This document shows positions 23,640 to 35,865 of a DNA stretch of 64,000 bases, piece by piece. Position 1 is the stretch's first letter. The number at the start of each line of letters is the position of its first letter. The notes under the pieces were generated by a model that did no database searches, was not told the origin of the DNA, and worked only from the letters and a program-made list of their open reading frames with translations. The translations under genes and the position numbers were made by a program. The DNA is from Cordilura impudica. Lineage: Eukaryota; Arthropoda; Insecta; Diptera; Scathophagidae. The stretch lies in NCBI GenBank assembly GCA_963682025.1, contig OY821520.1, forward strand, positions 134,858,738 through 134,922,737, read 5' to 3'.

Positions 23640-24685
23640 AATTGGAAGTCTTTAGCATAAGATCTGCTAATAATTTTGTTATTCCAAATAAACAAATCGT
23701 AAAATACTTGGGTATCAATCTTGATAAATTCCTATACTTTAATGATCATATTAATATTCAGCTAAAGAAAGCCAGAAATGCTTACTTTTTGTACAAAAGA
23801 CTATATTTATCGCGGTATTTAAAACCTAAAATTAAATTAATTATGTATCAGTCTTTAATTAGACCCATTTTAACATACGGTTGCCAAATTTGGTATAACA
23901 TATCCCCATCTTATATGGAGAGATTAAGGTTGTTTGAGAGAAAGTGTTTGAGGAGTTGTACTTCTCTTTATAGATCTGCTAATAGCGACTACAAGAAATA
24001 TATTTCTAATAAAATTTTATATAAAGAGGCCAAGGTTGGTCGAATTGATAATTTTATAATTCATTTGATAAGAGATCACATTGTGAAATGTACAGAGTAT
24101 TGGGAAAATAATTTAATTATGGCACCATACTACGTGGATGAGGGATACATATGTAAATCGTTACAACAAGGATACGCTCCACCGGAAACTTTCCTTTACC
24201 TAGATAAATATGGATATATCCAGGATGAAACGGGCATACCTATAATATACCACATTTATAGAAGGGCCAATATTAAAGCTATTTTAAGCAATCAGTTAAC
24301 TTCTGAAAATAGTAGATTTGATACAAGTGTTTATTCCGAAGATAATCATATGATACCAAATATTAATACTAAAAAATATTGGTGGCTATCGAATTAGTTC
24401 CAATCAGCTTATTGTTGTTTTTTTTTATCTCTTGACCAATTCTTTTCCATTCTAAATATAAAAGTAAGGTTTTTTCCAATTTTTTCTTACATAACATTCA
24501 TAATTATCACATACATGTAAATATCACAATTAAGATTATTAAAAATATATTTAGTTTTATAAATATTATACTTGAGAACTCGCATAAGGGTATTTGTATT
24601 GTACATTATTTTAAAACTATTTGTTTATTTATAGTTAATAAGATAAATTTGTAAATAAAATAAACTTAAATAAAAAAAAAAAAAA
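23640..24685 (+). mobile_element. 5'-truncated LINE with poly-A and target duplication
   Basis: Begins directly in coding sequence and ends in a poly-A run at 24,672-24,686. It is flanked by AAATGTTCACTAAGACGT (23,622-23,639) and AATGTTCACTAAGATGT (24,685-24,701), a ~17-base duplication with one mismatch, showing insertion by target-primed reverse transcription. Confidence 0.88.
23642..24397 (+). pseudogene. LOA/Bilbo-like LINE ORF2 C-terminus
   Basis: About 250 uninterrupted residues corresponding to the region after the reverse transcriptase catalytic box: VKYLGINLD, FNDHINIQLKKAR, RPILTYGCQIWY, LFERKCLRSCTSLYR and YKKYISNKILY. These words are typical of the thumb/connection region in Jockey-superfamily LINEs, and the C-terminal wording resembles LOA/Bilbo-type elements of flies, a moderate-confidence placement. 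Endonuclease and catalytic domains were never integrated (5' truncation at the duplication), so the open frame is a remnant without independent function. The stop at 24,395-24,397 precedes a ~275-base 3' untranslated region. Confidence 0.8.
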
Positions 24686-24789
24686 ATGTTCACTAAGATG
24701 TCAAACATTTTTTTAAATTTATTTTTTTTTTTATTTATTAACCAACACTCAGGGGATGCCCCCTGCAGATGCAATGCATTGTGTTGATC

Positions 24790-26817
24790 TCAGGAAAATA
24801 GGTTATGGGAAGGAGAAAAAAGGGAGTAGTGTTTGTGGATATTTGACTTAAATTTTACTAGATTATAACTGCCAGGAAAGACCTCCTCGGGGAGTTTATT
24901 CCACATACGACTAGTTCGACTGATAAACGAATTCTCTCTGCAATGCGTTGTGCGGTCAACTGGACAATAGACTACAAACGGATGTGATCTACTAGAGAAG
25001 CAGGTAGAGCAAACCGAAACTCGGGCACTTGGAATAAGTTCGCTAATTTCAGAAGAACATTTCCCATGGTAATATCTATAGAACAGTGATACACAACCCA
25101 CATTCCGACGATGTTCCAATGAGTCAATAGAATTGGATACCCTACTGTCATTGATGAGCATCAACGCCCTCCTTTGCACACGGTCCAGTAGCTCCAAAAT
25201 AGACTTTGAAAGTCCTGCCCATATATGGGAGTTGTATTCCATTTTCGTTCGGATGTAAGTGGTATAGATTTTAAGAAGATCAGAAGGAGTGAAGTAATTT
25301 TTGCACCGCTTTAGAAAACCAAGGCACTTGAATGCTTCTTTCGACACTTGAAAAACATGCTCGTTCCAACGAACATCACATTGAATTCTCATGCTTAGAA
25401 CATCAAGAGTATCCGACTGCTCAATACCTATACCACCCATATATACAGATGACATTGTTGAATCCATGGCCCTATGGGTCAACATACAACATTGAGTCTT
25501 CAGCGCATTAAAATTAACCCTATTCGCTTTACCCCACTCGGAGATTGTTAACAGGTCTTGATTGAGTGTGTCATTCATTGTCCGCCTTTGGCCTACAATT
25601 AAAGGAAAATGAATGACAAATGCTGCTGTCATCTGCGAAAGAGTATATAGAGTTAAAAGTTTGACCAAGAAGATCGTTCACAAATATAAGGAAAAGAGAA
25701 GGAGAAAGAACGCAACCGTTTGGGTACCCCTGAATTAAGCTGAAACTCATTGGATGAGACCCCATCAATAACAACACGTATTGTTAGATCTCTGAGAAAA
25801 CTCGATATAAATCGAGAGAAGTCATTACCGACCCCAAATGCAATAAGCTTAGATATTAGTGCACCGTGCCACACACGATCGAATGCCTTGGAAATATCTA
25901 GAGCAACCACTTTACTTTCGCCAAAATTGCGAATGGATCGACTCCAGCGCTCAGAAAGTAGAGCTAACAGGTCTCCCGTGGAACGATTTCTACGGAAGCC
26001 ATACTGTCGATCATTAAGAAGTGAGTTGGCCTCTAGGTAGTTCACAAGGTGGAAATTGATCATGCTCTCCATCACCTTTGAGAGCGCAGAGCAGATTGCA
26101 ATAGGACGGTAATTTTCAGGGTTATTAGCCGCACCCTTTTAGGGATTGGTTGGACATTAGCAACCTTCTAGCAAGAGGGAAAGACTCCCGCACGATACGA
26201 AAGGCTGAAAAGGTTGGCCAATGGACTGGCTAGCGTCGAAGAGCACTGTTTCAGCACCAGTGCTGGTATACCATCCGGTCCCGGAGACTTGTTAATGTTG
26301 AGATCCGAAAGAACCCTTTTAACTGCACGTGCTCGGAAGAATATTTTAGGCATAGTACAAGATACTCTTTCGAGTTCGGGCAGTGGTTGATCGCTATCAA
26401 AAATGAATTTTTTGCAAAAAGTTCAGCTAAAAGGTTAGCCTTATCAACCGGGTCAGTGAATATTTGGTCATTCATTATAAGAGTTGGGATAGCAGAACTA
26501 GCATTATTCTTTACTCTTTTAACAAATGACCAAAAGCTCTTGCTGCCCCGAGGAGCAGAAAGAACTTTAGCACGAAGACGCTGATCGTGAAGAAACTTTT
26601 CGCGCCTTAGTACTTTGGCACATTCATTTCTCGCCTGTTTGCGTAGCAGTTCAGTGACGGAATTTTTATTTTCACGCCAAAGTCTGAATGCTTCATCTCT
26701 GGATCTGACTGCATCTCTGCAAGTCTGGTTAAACCAAGATTTTTGATTAGGTTTAGCCGAAATGCGCTTTGATGGAATGAATAATCGCATACCAAGCACA
26801 ATTATTTTTTCCACCAT
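24790..26817 (-). pseudogene. LINE reverse transcriptase region, frameshifted
   Basis: Overlapping frames give the reverse transcriptase in order: FRARAVKRVLSDLNINKSPGPDGIP (about 26,345), SLLNDRQYGFRRNRSTGDLL (about 26,015), VALDISKAFDRVWH (about 25,905), LNSGVPKGCVLSP at the overlap near 25,735, the catalytic FADD in SFADDSSICHSF (about 25,640), then VNFNALKTQC, ALMLINDSR and a C-terminal NSFISRTSRMWNKLPEEV. At least three frame changes occur (near 26,340, 26,100 and 25,660). FADD in place of YADD is seen in some LINEs and need not be damage. The last codons and stop (24,792-24,790) lie within the part copied into the SINE. Confidence 0.82.
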
Positions 26818-26928
26818 TATCGCAGCAGCATCAACATTATTATCTAGGAAACAAAGTTTCCAGTTGAAATGCTTGAAGAAATCGTTGAGCTCGGCCCAAC
26901 GAGCCTTTTCGTAAATGAAAACTGAGCG

Positions 26929-27672
26929 TTAAATAGCTGGTGTTGAAACACTGTGAAGTACAGAGTACGAAAAAGAAGCGGAAATGGTACAGTGATCCGA
27001 ATTACCAGGAGGTGCAAGTATTTTCACTTCATACTTGTCAGGGTGTGAAGTTAGAAATAGGTCGAGAGTATTCTGTCTTTGCCCTTCAATGCACGGAATG
27101 TGCGTTGGTTCATTCACTAGTTGTGCTAAGTGGTTATGCGCGGCAAAAAGCTCAACGTAACGGCCTTCGGGAGTTGTTTGACTCGAATGGTGAAGCCAAG
27201 AAGAGTTGTGAATATTTAAATCGCCGGCAACTACAATTTCGCTATTCGGGCAACTCTCCAGGATTCTAGTTATGGATTCAGAAAGGGTATCGAAGCCATT
27301 ATAGGTATGCTCCCTTTCTATGTTTGGGCTTCTGTAAAGAAACCCGAAATGTAAAATGTGTGACCTGATTTTGAACTTAACCCAAAGTGAGTTAAATTCT
27401 GCATCATTACAGTTATAATGTTGCTGAAACTGGTACACAACATTGTCACGAATGTACATTGCAAGGCCCCTATGGAAAGAAAAAAGGGACAGAAGGTGAT
27501 AACCAGGTACATGAAAATCCTGTAGATCAGCATCCTCACTCACCTGGGTCTCACATAAGGCGAAAACATCCGGCCGATGGAAGCGAGTGTGGGCATATAC
27601 AGAGAAAAAATTCGTCCTCAGTCCACGTATGTTACAGAAGTCTATTCTGAATTTACCTGACATTACAAACAT
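26929..27672 (-). pseudogene. LINE apurinic-like endonuclease domain
   Basis: An open frame of 247 residues with endonuclease/exonuclease/phosphatase motifs in order: DFCNIRGLRTN, LCETQVSED (catalytic Glu), FLYRSPNIE, VVAGDLNIHNSSW (GDxN), TTPEGRYVELFAAHN, NTLDLFLTSHPDK and GNSDHCTISASF (final Asp-His). It is followed by an in-frame TAA at 26,931-26,929, after which the same frame continues into the linker (VFIYEKARWAELNDFF...) and the reverse transcriptase region. The domain itself looks intact; the ORF as a whole is broken. Confidence 0.85.
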
Positions 27673-27850
27673 AATAAAAATCTAAGTCAATATTCCAAAA
27701 AAACAATAGTACAAGTGACAAGTAATCGTTTCGCTGTTATTCGGATAGTTAGTAACCAGTGCTATGCCTTCATCACTAACATAACAAACAGCAAAACGAA
27801 TACATCACCACTTGTACTATGTTACTAGTGCACTGATTAATTTCTTTTTC

Positions 27851-30474
27851 AAAGAAAACGACATTTGTCGACATAAGTTGTATTATCTGCACACACTTTA
27901 AGTGTAATTTACATATTGTTTTTTCGTCCTTCTCTGGGATCTATTCCTCAAAATTTTATATAAAGTATTTATTGTCCATATCTACAGGACTGTTAAATAA
28001 AAAGTTCTAAAAACTTTATATCGAGCCCATAATTTCAAATATAACGTTTTTTGGCTCTCCTGAACATTTTGATTTTATGACATACGCGGTTATTCTAGAA
28101 AACCACAGATTTATAAGATTTGTATTTTTTTATTTTCATTTCCATTTTGGTTTTAATTTCTTTTTTTTTTAAAAAGTAATTTTTAAAACTTTTAAGTTAA
28201 CACTTTATCAAAATAAAGTTTTTCCGGGTTTTGCACTAAATTTTTCTAAAATGTCTATATGAACTTATTTTGTTGTAATACTTTTATTCCTTTTTTTTAA
28301 ACAATTTTTGTTTAAAATTTTTCATATTGTTCTTGTGTTTATGTTTTTTTTTTTATCATTAGATTACAGATGTATATAGAATAAATGAAATTTTGTCTGG
28401 CACCGGCTGGATTTAATATTTAAGTTTTAGTTTTATGATTTGAATAACTTATTGTTAGTTCACAAACCTATGTGAAGATTCAATAAATAAAGAAGAATTA
28501 CAAAAAATATTTAATAAAAAATTAGACATCACAGCCAATTTGATACGATGGATTAAAAATTATCTCCAAACACAAAATTCAACTCCCAGAATATTTAAAC
28601 TGTTTCTTTCTGCTATTTCCTACAATTTTGGGCAAGAAAAAATTAAAACTTTCAAAGGATATAAAGCAAGAAAAAACCCACATAACGCTAAACATTTTAG
28701 AATTTGAATCATTTTACAAATTTCTTTCGATGCTTAAGGTTTTTCGAAATTGACGGTTTTTTAAATTGAAAAACGGGTACATTTTTGTCTTGGCATTTTG
28801 TCGCCAAAAAAGTTATAACCCTAATGTACAAGTCCTATGATAAATATTCAATTTAACGAAAAAAATTATCAATCATTGACTATATCTCTTTAGTTCTCGC
28901 AGTAAGTCGTATGTAGTTCATATACAAATGTATATTCAATATTGTATATATGTATGTATGTATGTATAAATAATTTTTTTATTAAGTAGAAGTCGTTGTA
29001 TTTTATATATAGTTTTAAGTTGTAATATCACAACCGAGATCATATATTGGATTTTTGTTTTTTTTTTTTTTTAATAAAAGCCATGAAATATCAACAAAAC
29101 GACAATTGAATAAATGAATGAACGCTAAATAAATGCGTGTTATGAATTTAGGTCAATACACGGAGACGCAGACGGAGACGGAGACTCCGTTCGTTGCCAC
29201 TAGTTTAAACAGCTGTAAAACTAACAGAATGTTGTACAATTGTTTGTATTGATTGTTGCGGTTTATTTGACTATTTGACGCTTGGGCGGCGAAACGGCTG
29301 CTGCCTCATTTAGTCAGTCAGTGTGTCTACATATTATTGCTTTTCATGCTGACAATGTTGTGGTTTTTGGTTTGTCAATTTCATTTTATTTTTCATATAA
29401 AATCCATTTAAATATATTAGAAAAACCAACTCGAATACAAAGTAAATTTAAACCATTTTAACCTTCCAATGCTCCAATATTTCTCTTCTCCTTATTTGTT
29501 GAAAATTTTGACAGTTTCAGGAATATAATTTAGAACAGTTTGAAAAATTTTTGCAGGAAAGCTCCATAAATTTCGAAAAATATTTTCTTTTTTCAAAGAT
29601 TTGTTTGGTAACAAATTCAGTTGGCACAACGCCGGTTTAAGTGAAATTAAGTGAATAATGCGGCTCTGGTTTCATTTGTAATATTTAAGTTTGCATTGAA
29701 GGGTTAACGAATGAATGCTTGTGAAATTGTAAGCAATTTTACACATCACTTGCAGCAATCATTATTTAATGATTCTCAATTTTCTTTACTATATTAATTA
29801 TTTTTTATTATTATGCTAAACTTTTAAGTCTTCCTTCCATTTCTTTTAAGAATTCTCTCATCATGATTTTTATTGATTTTTATTTAAATCTAAATTTGAA
29901 TTTGTTGCATTTTTATGGGTTGTTTATATAAAAGATATTTAAGATTTCTGAAAAATGTATTTTTCTTGTCTGCTTTAAAATTTATGATCTTATCAGTCAG
30001 TGTGTGTGTGTGTGTGTGTGTATTAAAACATTGTTTCCCGGAATGTGCCTGTCTGCTTAATACAGTTCGTAAATAAGAGGCCTCTCTAGTTAGTCAGCCA
30101 TTAAATCTGTCTACTTTGTATCGTTTGTTTTCTTTTTCGTATCCAGTCCAATCTGATAAATCTTTAAACAGCCGTCAAAGAAGAAGAACAGCACATATAA
30201 TGTTTGGTGTTTTATTTATTGGATTTTTTCTTTTCAGTTGTCACTGAATTGCATACATATGAAAGTTTCGAAATATCATATATTTCATTAGACATCTTCA
30301 AAATCAGATAAGATTAAGTTATTTGGTAATGAAAGTACACTGGAAGAAAAGGTTGTAAAAATATTAAAAAGAGTTAGCAGATTGTACGATGCAGAGTAAG
30401 GCGTAGTAAAGAATTTTTTTAAATGTCATAACATGAATTTGCCAGTACTCTTTTCAAAATTATCTTTTCGTAAA
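27851..30474. other. Unassigned region with microsatellites
   Basis: About 2.6 kb without recognised genes or elements. It holds a (TATG)n run near 28,950-28,968 and a (TG)10 run at 30,001-30,021. The part at 29,150-29,340 is richer in GC, with GAGACGGAGAC words and TCAGTC, but no gene could be supported. It could be host intergenic or intronic DNA. Confidence 0.45.
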
Positions 30475-30479
30475 AAAAT

Positions 30480-30575
30480 TTTTTTTAACTAAGTACCATT
30501 TATTATAACGTGCCTTTTCTTTAAAAAAAAACTCTTCTCAAAAAAAGTAAATTTTATTAAAAAAGTACATTTTAT
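30480..30575 (-). repeat. GTAC satellite fragment
   Basis: Short stretch of AAAAAGTACATTTT-type units, the same satellite as 33,064-34,640. The family-2 element lies between the two pieces, so it inserted into the array. Confidence 0.7.
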
Positions 30576-33063
30576 TAAAAACAAGTAAGAGTGTGCTGTG
30601 CCGAATCTTTGATACCCTCCACCTCGGTTTGAGTATTGATGATAAATGTAAACAAAATATTCGAAAAATATGCATGCGTTTCCTATGTGCATGCGTTTCC
30701 GGTTATATGACATAACTTCTCGTTTAATTAAGTTTTTGCTAATTAAATAGCTCGCCTTAACCTCCATTGCAAAGGTAATGGTTGTGTAGGGTGGCTATAT
30801 GCATTAAATCGTGCTAATTGGAGATGGCTGTATAGTTTCTTTTAACTGGCCAAATATTTCTTCATTGCGGCCATATAGGTCGGATGGAGTAACAAGATAA
30901 TAACCAAAAAAAAGCTCTCTCAACTTTTTTATTAAAATATTGCCATATTTGGAAATCATAGAGAATAAATTTATAATAATAAATAATTAAATTAATGAAA
31001 TAATGAATTGAATATGCTATTTAATTTTTTTATTTATATAAAATAGAAGCAAAATATTTTCACTATTTTATGATTTTTATTTATGTATGACGACATTTCA
31101 ACCTAAAAATTTAAGTTTTTATCGATTGAATAAACAACACAAAAATGGTTGTCGTTTAGATAACAACAACAGCTGACTTTAACAATAGCGAATATCGTTT
31201 AAAAATTTTACTGATAATTTTGCTTTTCTTTTTTTAACGATTCGACTATCGTTAAATGAAGTTACTGAAAAGCTATTAATTTCTCCTGAATACCAATATT
31301 TTTTTTTAATGTAAACATTTTTTAATTGTAAACATATTTGGTGTTTTTTTTTTTTTTAGAATTTGATGCAATTGATGTCTTCTAAATTTAAAATTATTAT
31401 TTCCGACGGTTTGATATTATTTTCTGAAATTTAGTTAATATTTTCTAATTCATAATTTAAATTTTAATTCCAGTTTTTAGAATTGATATTTTTTAAAATT
31501 TGAATGGAAAATTTAAAAAGTGCAATTTTGTATTTATGTGAATAATAATGCTTTAGTAATTATAAACAGTTTTAAAAAATTATGTGTAATCGCAATCAGA
31601 TATTTTGTAGGTAAAGCGGAATAATAATTCTATATAACTAGAACTGTTTTGAAAGCAAAAAACTCATTGCTGAACTCGGTAACTCTATTTTGTTAAGACA
31701 ACAAGAAGTTAACATGCCAAACTTATGTTCATATTTGTAAAAGAATAATGAAAAAACGTATGAAATAAAAGACCAGCCCGTGTATACTCTTAACATTGTT
31801 CTGTATGATATTTATTTGGAAATATTGACATTCATGTTAAAATAGAAATAACTATTGCAAAGCTAATTAGAACTAAAATTGTGGCGCCATCTACTGTGGC
31901 ATAGTCACGCTGAGCAAAATGAAGTGACACTCTGTTAATGCAAAAGAAATGTATTTTCCCCACAACAAAATATTGCAGAATTTTATGAAAAAAAAATAAT
32001 ATACCGATTTATTTCTAACATGCAGTTATTATGGATATACATACATATATAGAACATATGTATATTATTTGTATTATTTAATATGTGTATGTATGCATAT
32101 GTAAATATTACACACAAAAAAATACAACATCAAACGTTATTTTTGTGTTTTTCTCTTTAAATAAATTAATATATAAAATTTTTTTTTGCTAAATTTACAT
32201 TGTTTTTTTTTTTACTAACAACTGGGTACATATTTTAGCATTATTTGCTTTAGATGCTGGTGAATTTTTACTCCCTTTATATTAACTCGTAGTGTCTGCT
32301 TGTCGAAAAAACTTTGGATCGATTTTAACCCCTTTCCCGTGACCCAATCGATCTGAAGCTTTGCAGGCAGGCTCGTGGTAATGACAGAAATGATCTAGTA
32401 AATTTTTTTAGTGATGCCAAAACAATGGAAACTTTTAAATTTTTCTACCAGAGTTGATAAAAAAATATACCAAGGGTTAGTTTTTATTATATTATTACCA
32501 CAATGGCCACAAAAACAATAAGTCCAGCTACGACAACAATAGAATAACAACAAGAACAATATAGAAACATCATATTTTTCATTTTTTTTTTTTAATTTTT
32601 CAGAGATTTCCCTGGACCTGTTCCACCGATTTTACTGATTTTTGAAATAGAAATCTTCCCATGAATTTGTTGAATCATTCTCACTAAAAATGATCACCTT
32701 ACTTATCCTATTGAGGGCGTGATCGTGACAGGAACAACATAGAAAACTATATTTTTTCAAGACTTTTTTTAGTTCTTTATTCAAATCTCGGGCCCTAATA
32801 GACCGATTTGGACGATTTGAAATAGCAAACTTCTCAGGATGTTAGTGTTTTTTATGTCAACGAGCACCCTAGCTGCCCGATTGATGCCGTCATCGTGATT
32901 TCCACAGATAGACAGACGGACAGACGGACATCGCTATATCAACTCCGGTTGTTACAAGGATCACAAATATATATATTTTATGGGGTCCAAATTTTTTTTC
33001 TAATTATTACACACGGAATGACAAACTTATATATACCCTCTGCGCACTGGAGTGGAGGGTATA
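30576..33063 (-). mobile_element. Long DINE-like element, family 2 (minus copy)
   Basis: About 2.5 kb, non-coding. The minus-strand 5' end is at 33,063 (TATACCCTCCACTCCAG) followed by the (GTCY)n stretch (about 32,905-32,935); the 3' end near 30,640-30,576 has GGTGGAGGGTATCAAAGATTCGG and a decayed terminal hairpin followed by TCTTACTTGTT. Subterminal inverted repeats ATACCCTCCAC / GTGGAGGGTAT are visible. It holds the empty site of the MITE at 36,722-37,340 (near 32,205) and a 48-base module shared with the retroposon at 44,032 (about 30,749-30,796). Confidence 0.75.
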
Positions 33064-34640
33064 AAAATATATATTCTTAAAAAAATCAGATTTTCTCAAA
33101 AAAAAGTCAATTTTCATAAAAAGTAGGTTTTCTTCATAAAAGTATATTTTCTTAAAAAAGCAAATTTTCTTAAAAAAGTACATGTTCTTAAAAAATACTT
33201 TTTCTTAAAAAAGTATCCATTCTTATCTATTTATGTGTATCTATTCTTAAAAGAGTTCCTTTTCTTAAAAAAGTGCGTTTTATTAACAAAGTACGTTTTC
33301 TTAAAAAAGTAAATTATCTTAAAAAAGTACCTTCTCTTAAAAAAAGGAAATTTTCTTAAATAAGTAAATTTTCTTACAAAAACAGTTTTTCTTAAAAAAA
33401 ATTAATTTTCTTTAAAAAGTACCTTTTCCTAAAGACTCAAAAAATTACCTCTTCTGCAAAAAGTACCTTTCCTTAAAATGTATATTTTCTTAAAAAAGTC
33501 CCTTTTCGTTCGATTTACTTAAAAGGTAAGAAGAGCTAGTTTCTAAGCAAAACAAAATACCTTTTCTTAAAAAGTACATTTCTTTAAGAAAGTTTATTTG
33601 CTTTAAAAATTAGTTTTGCTTAAAAAACTTGATGCCTTTTCTTCAAAAATAGGTGCCTTACAAAAGTGCATTTTCCAAAAAAAAACACTGTTCCTTAAAG
33701 AAGTAAATACTACTTTTTCTGGAAAAAGTAATTTTTGTAAAAAATCCATATCTTAAAAAGCTCATCTAAAATAAGTAACGTTTCTTAGAAAATGCCTTTT
33801 CTTAAGTAAAATACCATTTCTTAAAAAAGTAGATTTTCTTTAGAAGAACTTTTTTTGTAAAAAAATACCTATTCTTAAAACAGTTTATTTTTATTTGCTT
33901 CAAAAATTAAGGGAAGTTAAGAAAAAGAACACGTTTCCTTAAATAGTACGTTTCTTTAAAAAAGTGAGTTTTCTTAAAAACGACCTTTACATAAAAAGTA
34001 CATTTTATTTAAAAAAGCCTATTCTTAAGTAAAGTAACTTTTTTTAAAAAAGCGCATTTTTTAAAGTATTTGTACATTTGTGATAAAAGATACTTTTTAA
34101 GAGAAAAGGCACCTTTTCTTAAAAAATAAATTTCTTTAAAAATAAAATTCTTTTTTTTTAGAGTACCATCTCTTAAAAAGTTGATACTTTTTCCTATAAA
34201 AGTGTATTTTGTTAAAAAGTACTTTTTAAGAAAGAGAATTACTTTATGTTAAAAAGTACCTATTCTTAAATAAGTACATTTTGTTAAAAAAGTACTTTTT
34301 GGTAAAAAAAAAGTATATTTTCTTTAAAATTAAGTACTTTTTGGTAAAAAAAAAATTAAATTTTCTTAATAAAGTACTTTTTGTTAAAAAAAAGTACCTT
34401 TCTTAAAACAGTACATTTTCTTTTTAAAAAAAGTACTTTTTGTTAAAAAAAAAAAAGTATATATTCTTCAAAAAGTACTTTTTGTTAAAATTAAAAAAGT
34501 ACATTTTCTTCAAAAATAATGTGTCTAAAAAAGTACCTTTTCATAAAAACGTAAATTTTCTTAAAAAGTACATTTTCTTAAATATTTAACTTTTCTTCAG
34601 AAAGTCTATTTTCTAATAAAAAAAAACACCCTTCGTTAAA
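33064..34640 (-). repeat. GTAC satellite array, minus orientation
   Basis: About 1.6 kb of ~18-21-base units of the form AAAAAGTACNTTTTCTTA, heavily diverged in length and sequence. It is the reverse complement of the arrays at 54,187-57,484. Confidence 0.85.
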
Positions 34641-35523
34641 AAACAAGAAATTGACAAATTAATGGAAAAAATCAAATACATACAATAAAATGTGATTGAT
34701 TAATGGTTAGATTATGACACAAGCACCACCTACAACATCCCATTCAAAATGGAAGCATTATTGTATGTAATTGTTAATGATTTTATGTACCAAACGTAAG
34801 AACGACTTATATGTTTATCAATTGGTTTGTTACTTATTTAGTTATAGATTTGAATCCAGCAAAATATATTTAATCTGGTTTCTGAAACTCGAAAACAATA
34901 TTTTCTGTACGCACAAAAAACGATGCGCCACGATGCGCCCACCGTATTATTTTTAATTTATTTTTTTTTAATTTGTACATTCTAATTTATTTGTGTTATT
35001 TTGTTTAGTTCTTGTAAAATTCTTTCGGTCTTATTCGAAATAAATTAACATAGTTTTATAAGAGTTCAATAACAAATTTTTTGTTAAAAACAATATTCAC
35101 AAACAAAAACTTTTATGAAAATTCCATAGAATACCACAAAGTAAAAGTGTGGTGTCCAATATATAGTGGGCTCAGTAGTTTTTTAATACCTCAAAAAAAT
35201 GCTTGAACTATTGTCTACAAATATATCTAAACTGTTCTGTTTTATACATTTTATTATACATTTTATATTACACATTAAAATATGTAAAAGCCAAATTCCC
35301 ATACTTAACTATTTTTTATTAAAAATTCTGTATTAATTTAAAACTTTTGGAAATAAACGAATTTTGCCGCAATAACAAAAATTTTGTCAGAACTTTGCAA
35401 AGTTTATAAAAAAAATTTAAATGGGAAAAGTTCATTAATAATAATATTAATAATAAAAGCAATTGGAGGAGAAAAAATCTAAACATGAATTTTTCAAAAT
35501 AGAAGCTCTTCCACTATTCAGTA
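34641..35523. other. No recognised feature
   Basis: AT-rich sequence; the open frame at 34,771-34,956 carries no recognisable motif. Confidence 0.45.
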
Positions 35524-35688
35524 TATGTCACCTTCTCCGAGAAAAGGGACCTAGTGTGTGAAAATTAAGTTTTGAGAAAAAAAAACGCATTTAAAGTTTC
35601 TACACCCTTTTAGGTACCAGAAGCCACCGTTTTTGACACAACCCACTATTTGACACACTAGTTCCCTTTTCTCGGAGAAGGTCACATA
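35524..35688. mobile_element. Short foldback (MITE-like) element
   Basis: Two 36-base arms, 35,524-35,559 and 35,653-35,688, are inverted copies with two mismatches (core CCTTCTCCGAGAAAAGGGA), separated by 93 bases. TA is found at both outer borders, which would suit a Tc1/mariner-derived MITE, but the family is not known to me. Confidence 0.65.
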
Positions 35689-35799
35689 TATTAAAACGCT
35701 TAAATGATTTCAAAACCAATAAAAAAAATCACTATATCTGAATTGTAAAATATTCAGGGCAAGTAATAAATCCTGCACACAATCAAGAAAACTAGCAGA

Positions 35800-35865
35800 G
35801 CCCAGCACTCGAAAATCGAGTGCAAATTATATGAAATTTTATTTATTCATTAAATTTTTTATACC
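35800..35865 (+). mobile_element. Family-3-like 5' fragment
   Basis: CAGCACTCGAAAATCGAGTGCAAATT followed by GAAATTTTATTTATTCATTAAA, matching the start of family 3. It directly abuts the family-2 element; similar sequence resumes on the other side at 39,400. Confidence 0.5.

Larger units (their letters stand above)
24720..27850 (-). mobile_element. Non-LTR retrotransposon, probable partner of the SINE at position 1
   Basis: Minus-strand LINE of about 3.1 kb with 5' untranslated sequence (about 27,850-27,673), endonuclease and reverse transcriptase coding regions, and a short 3' region ending in poly-A (about 24,735-24,720). The last ~90 bases (24,830-24,740) match the tail of the SINE at 41-285 almost base for base. 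I see no separate gag-like ORF1. Clade within the Jockey/I supergroup is undecided. Target duplication not resolved. Confidence 0.82.

Noticed and set aside
29150..29340. A host promoter or first exon
   Set aside because: GC is locally higher and TCAGTC and AGACG words occur, but no open frame, splice signal or TATA box in a consistent arrangement was found.
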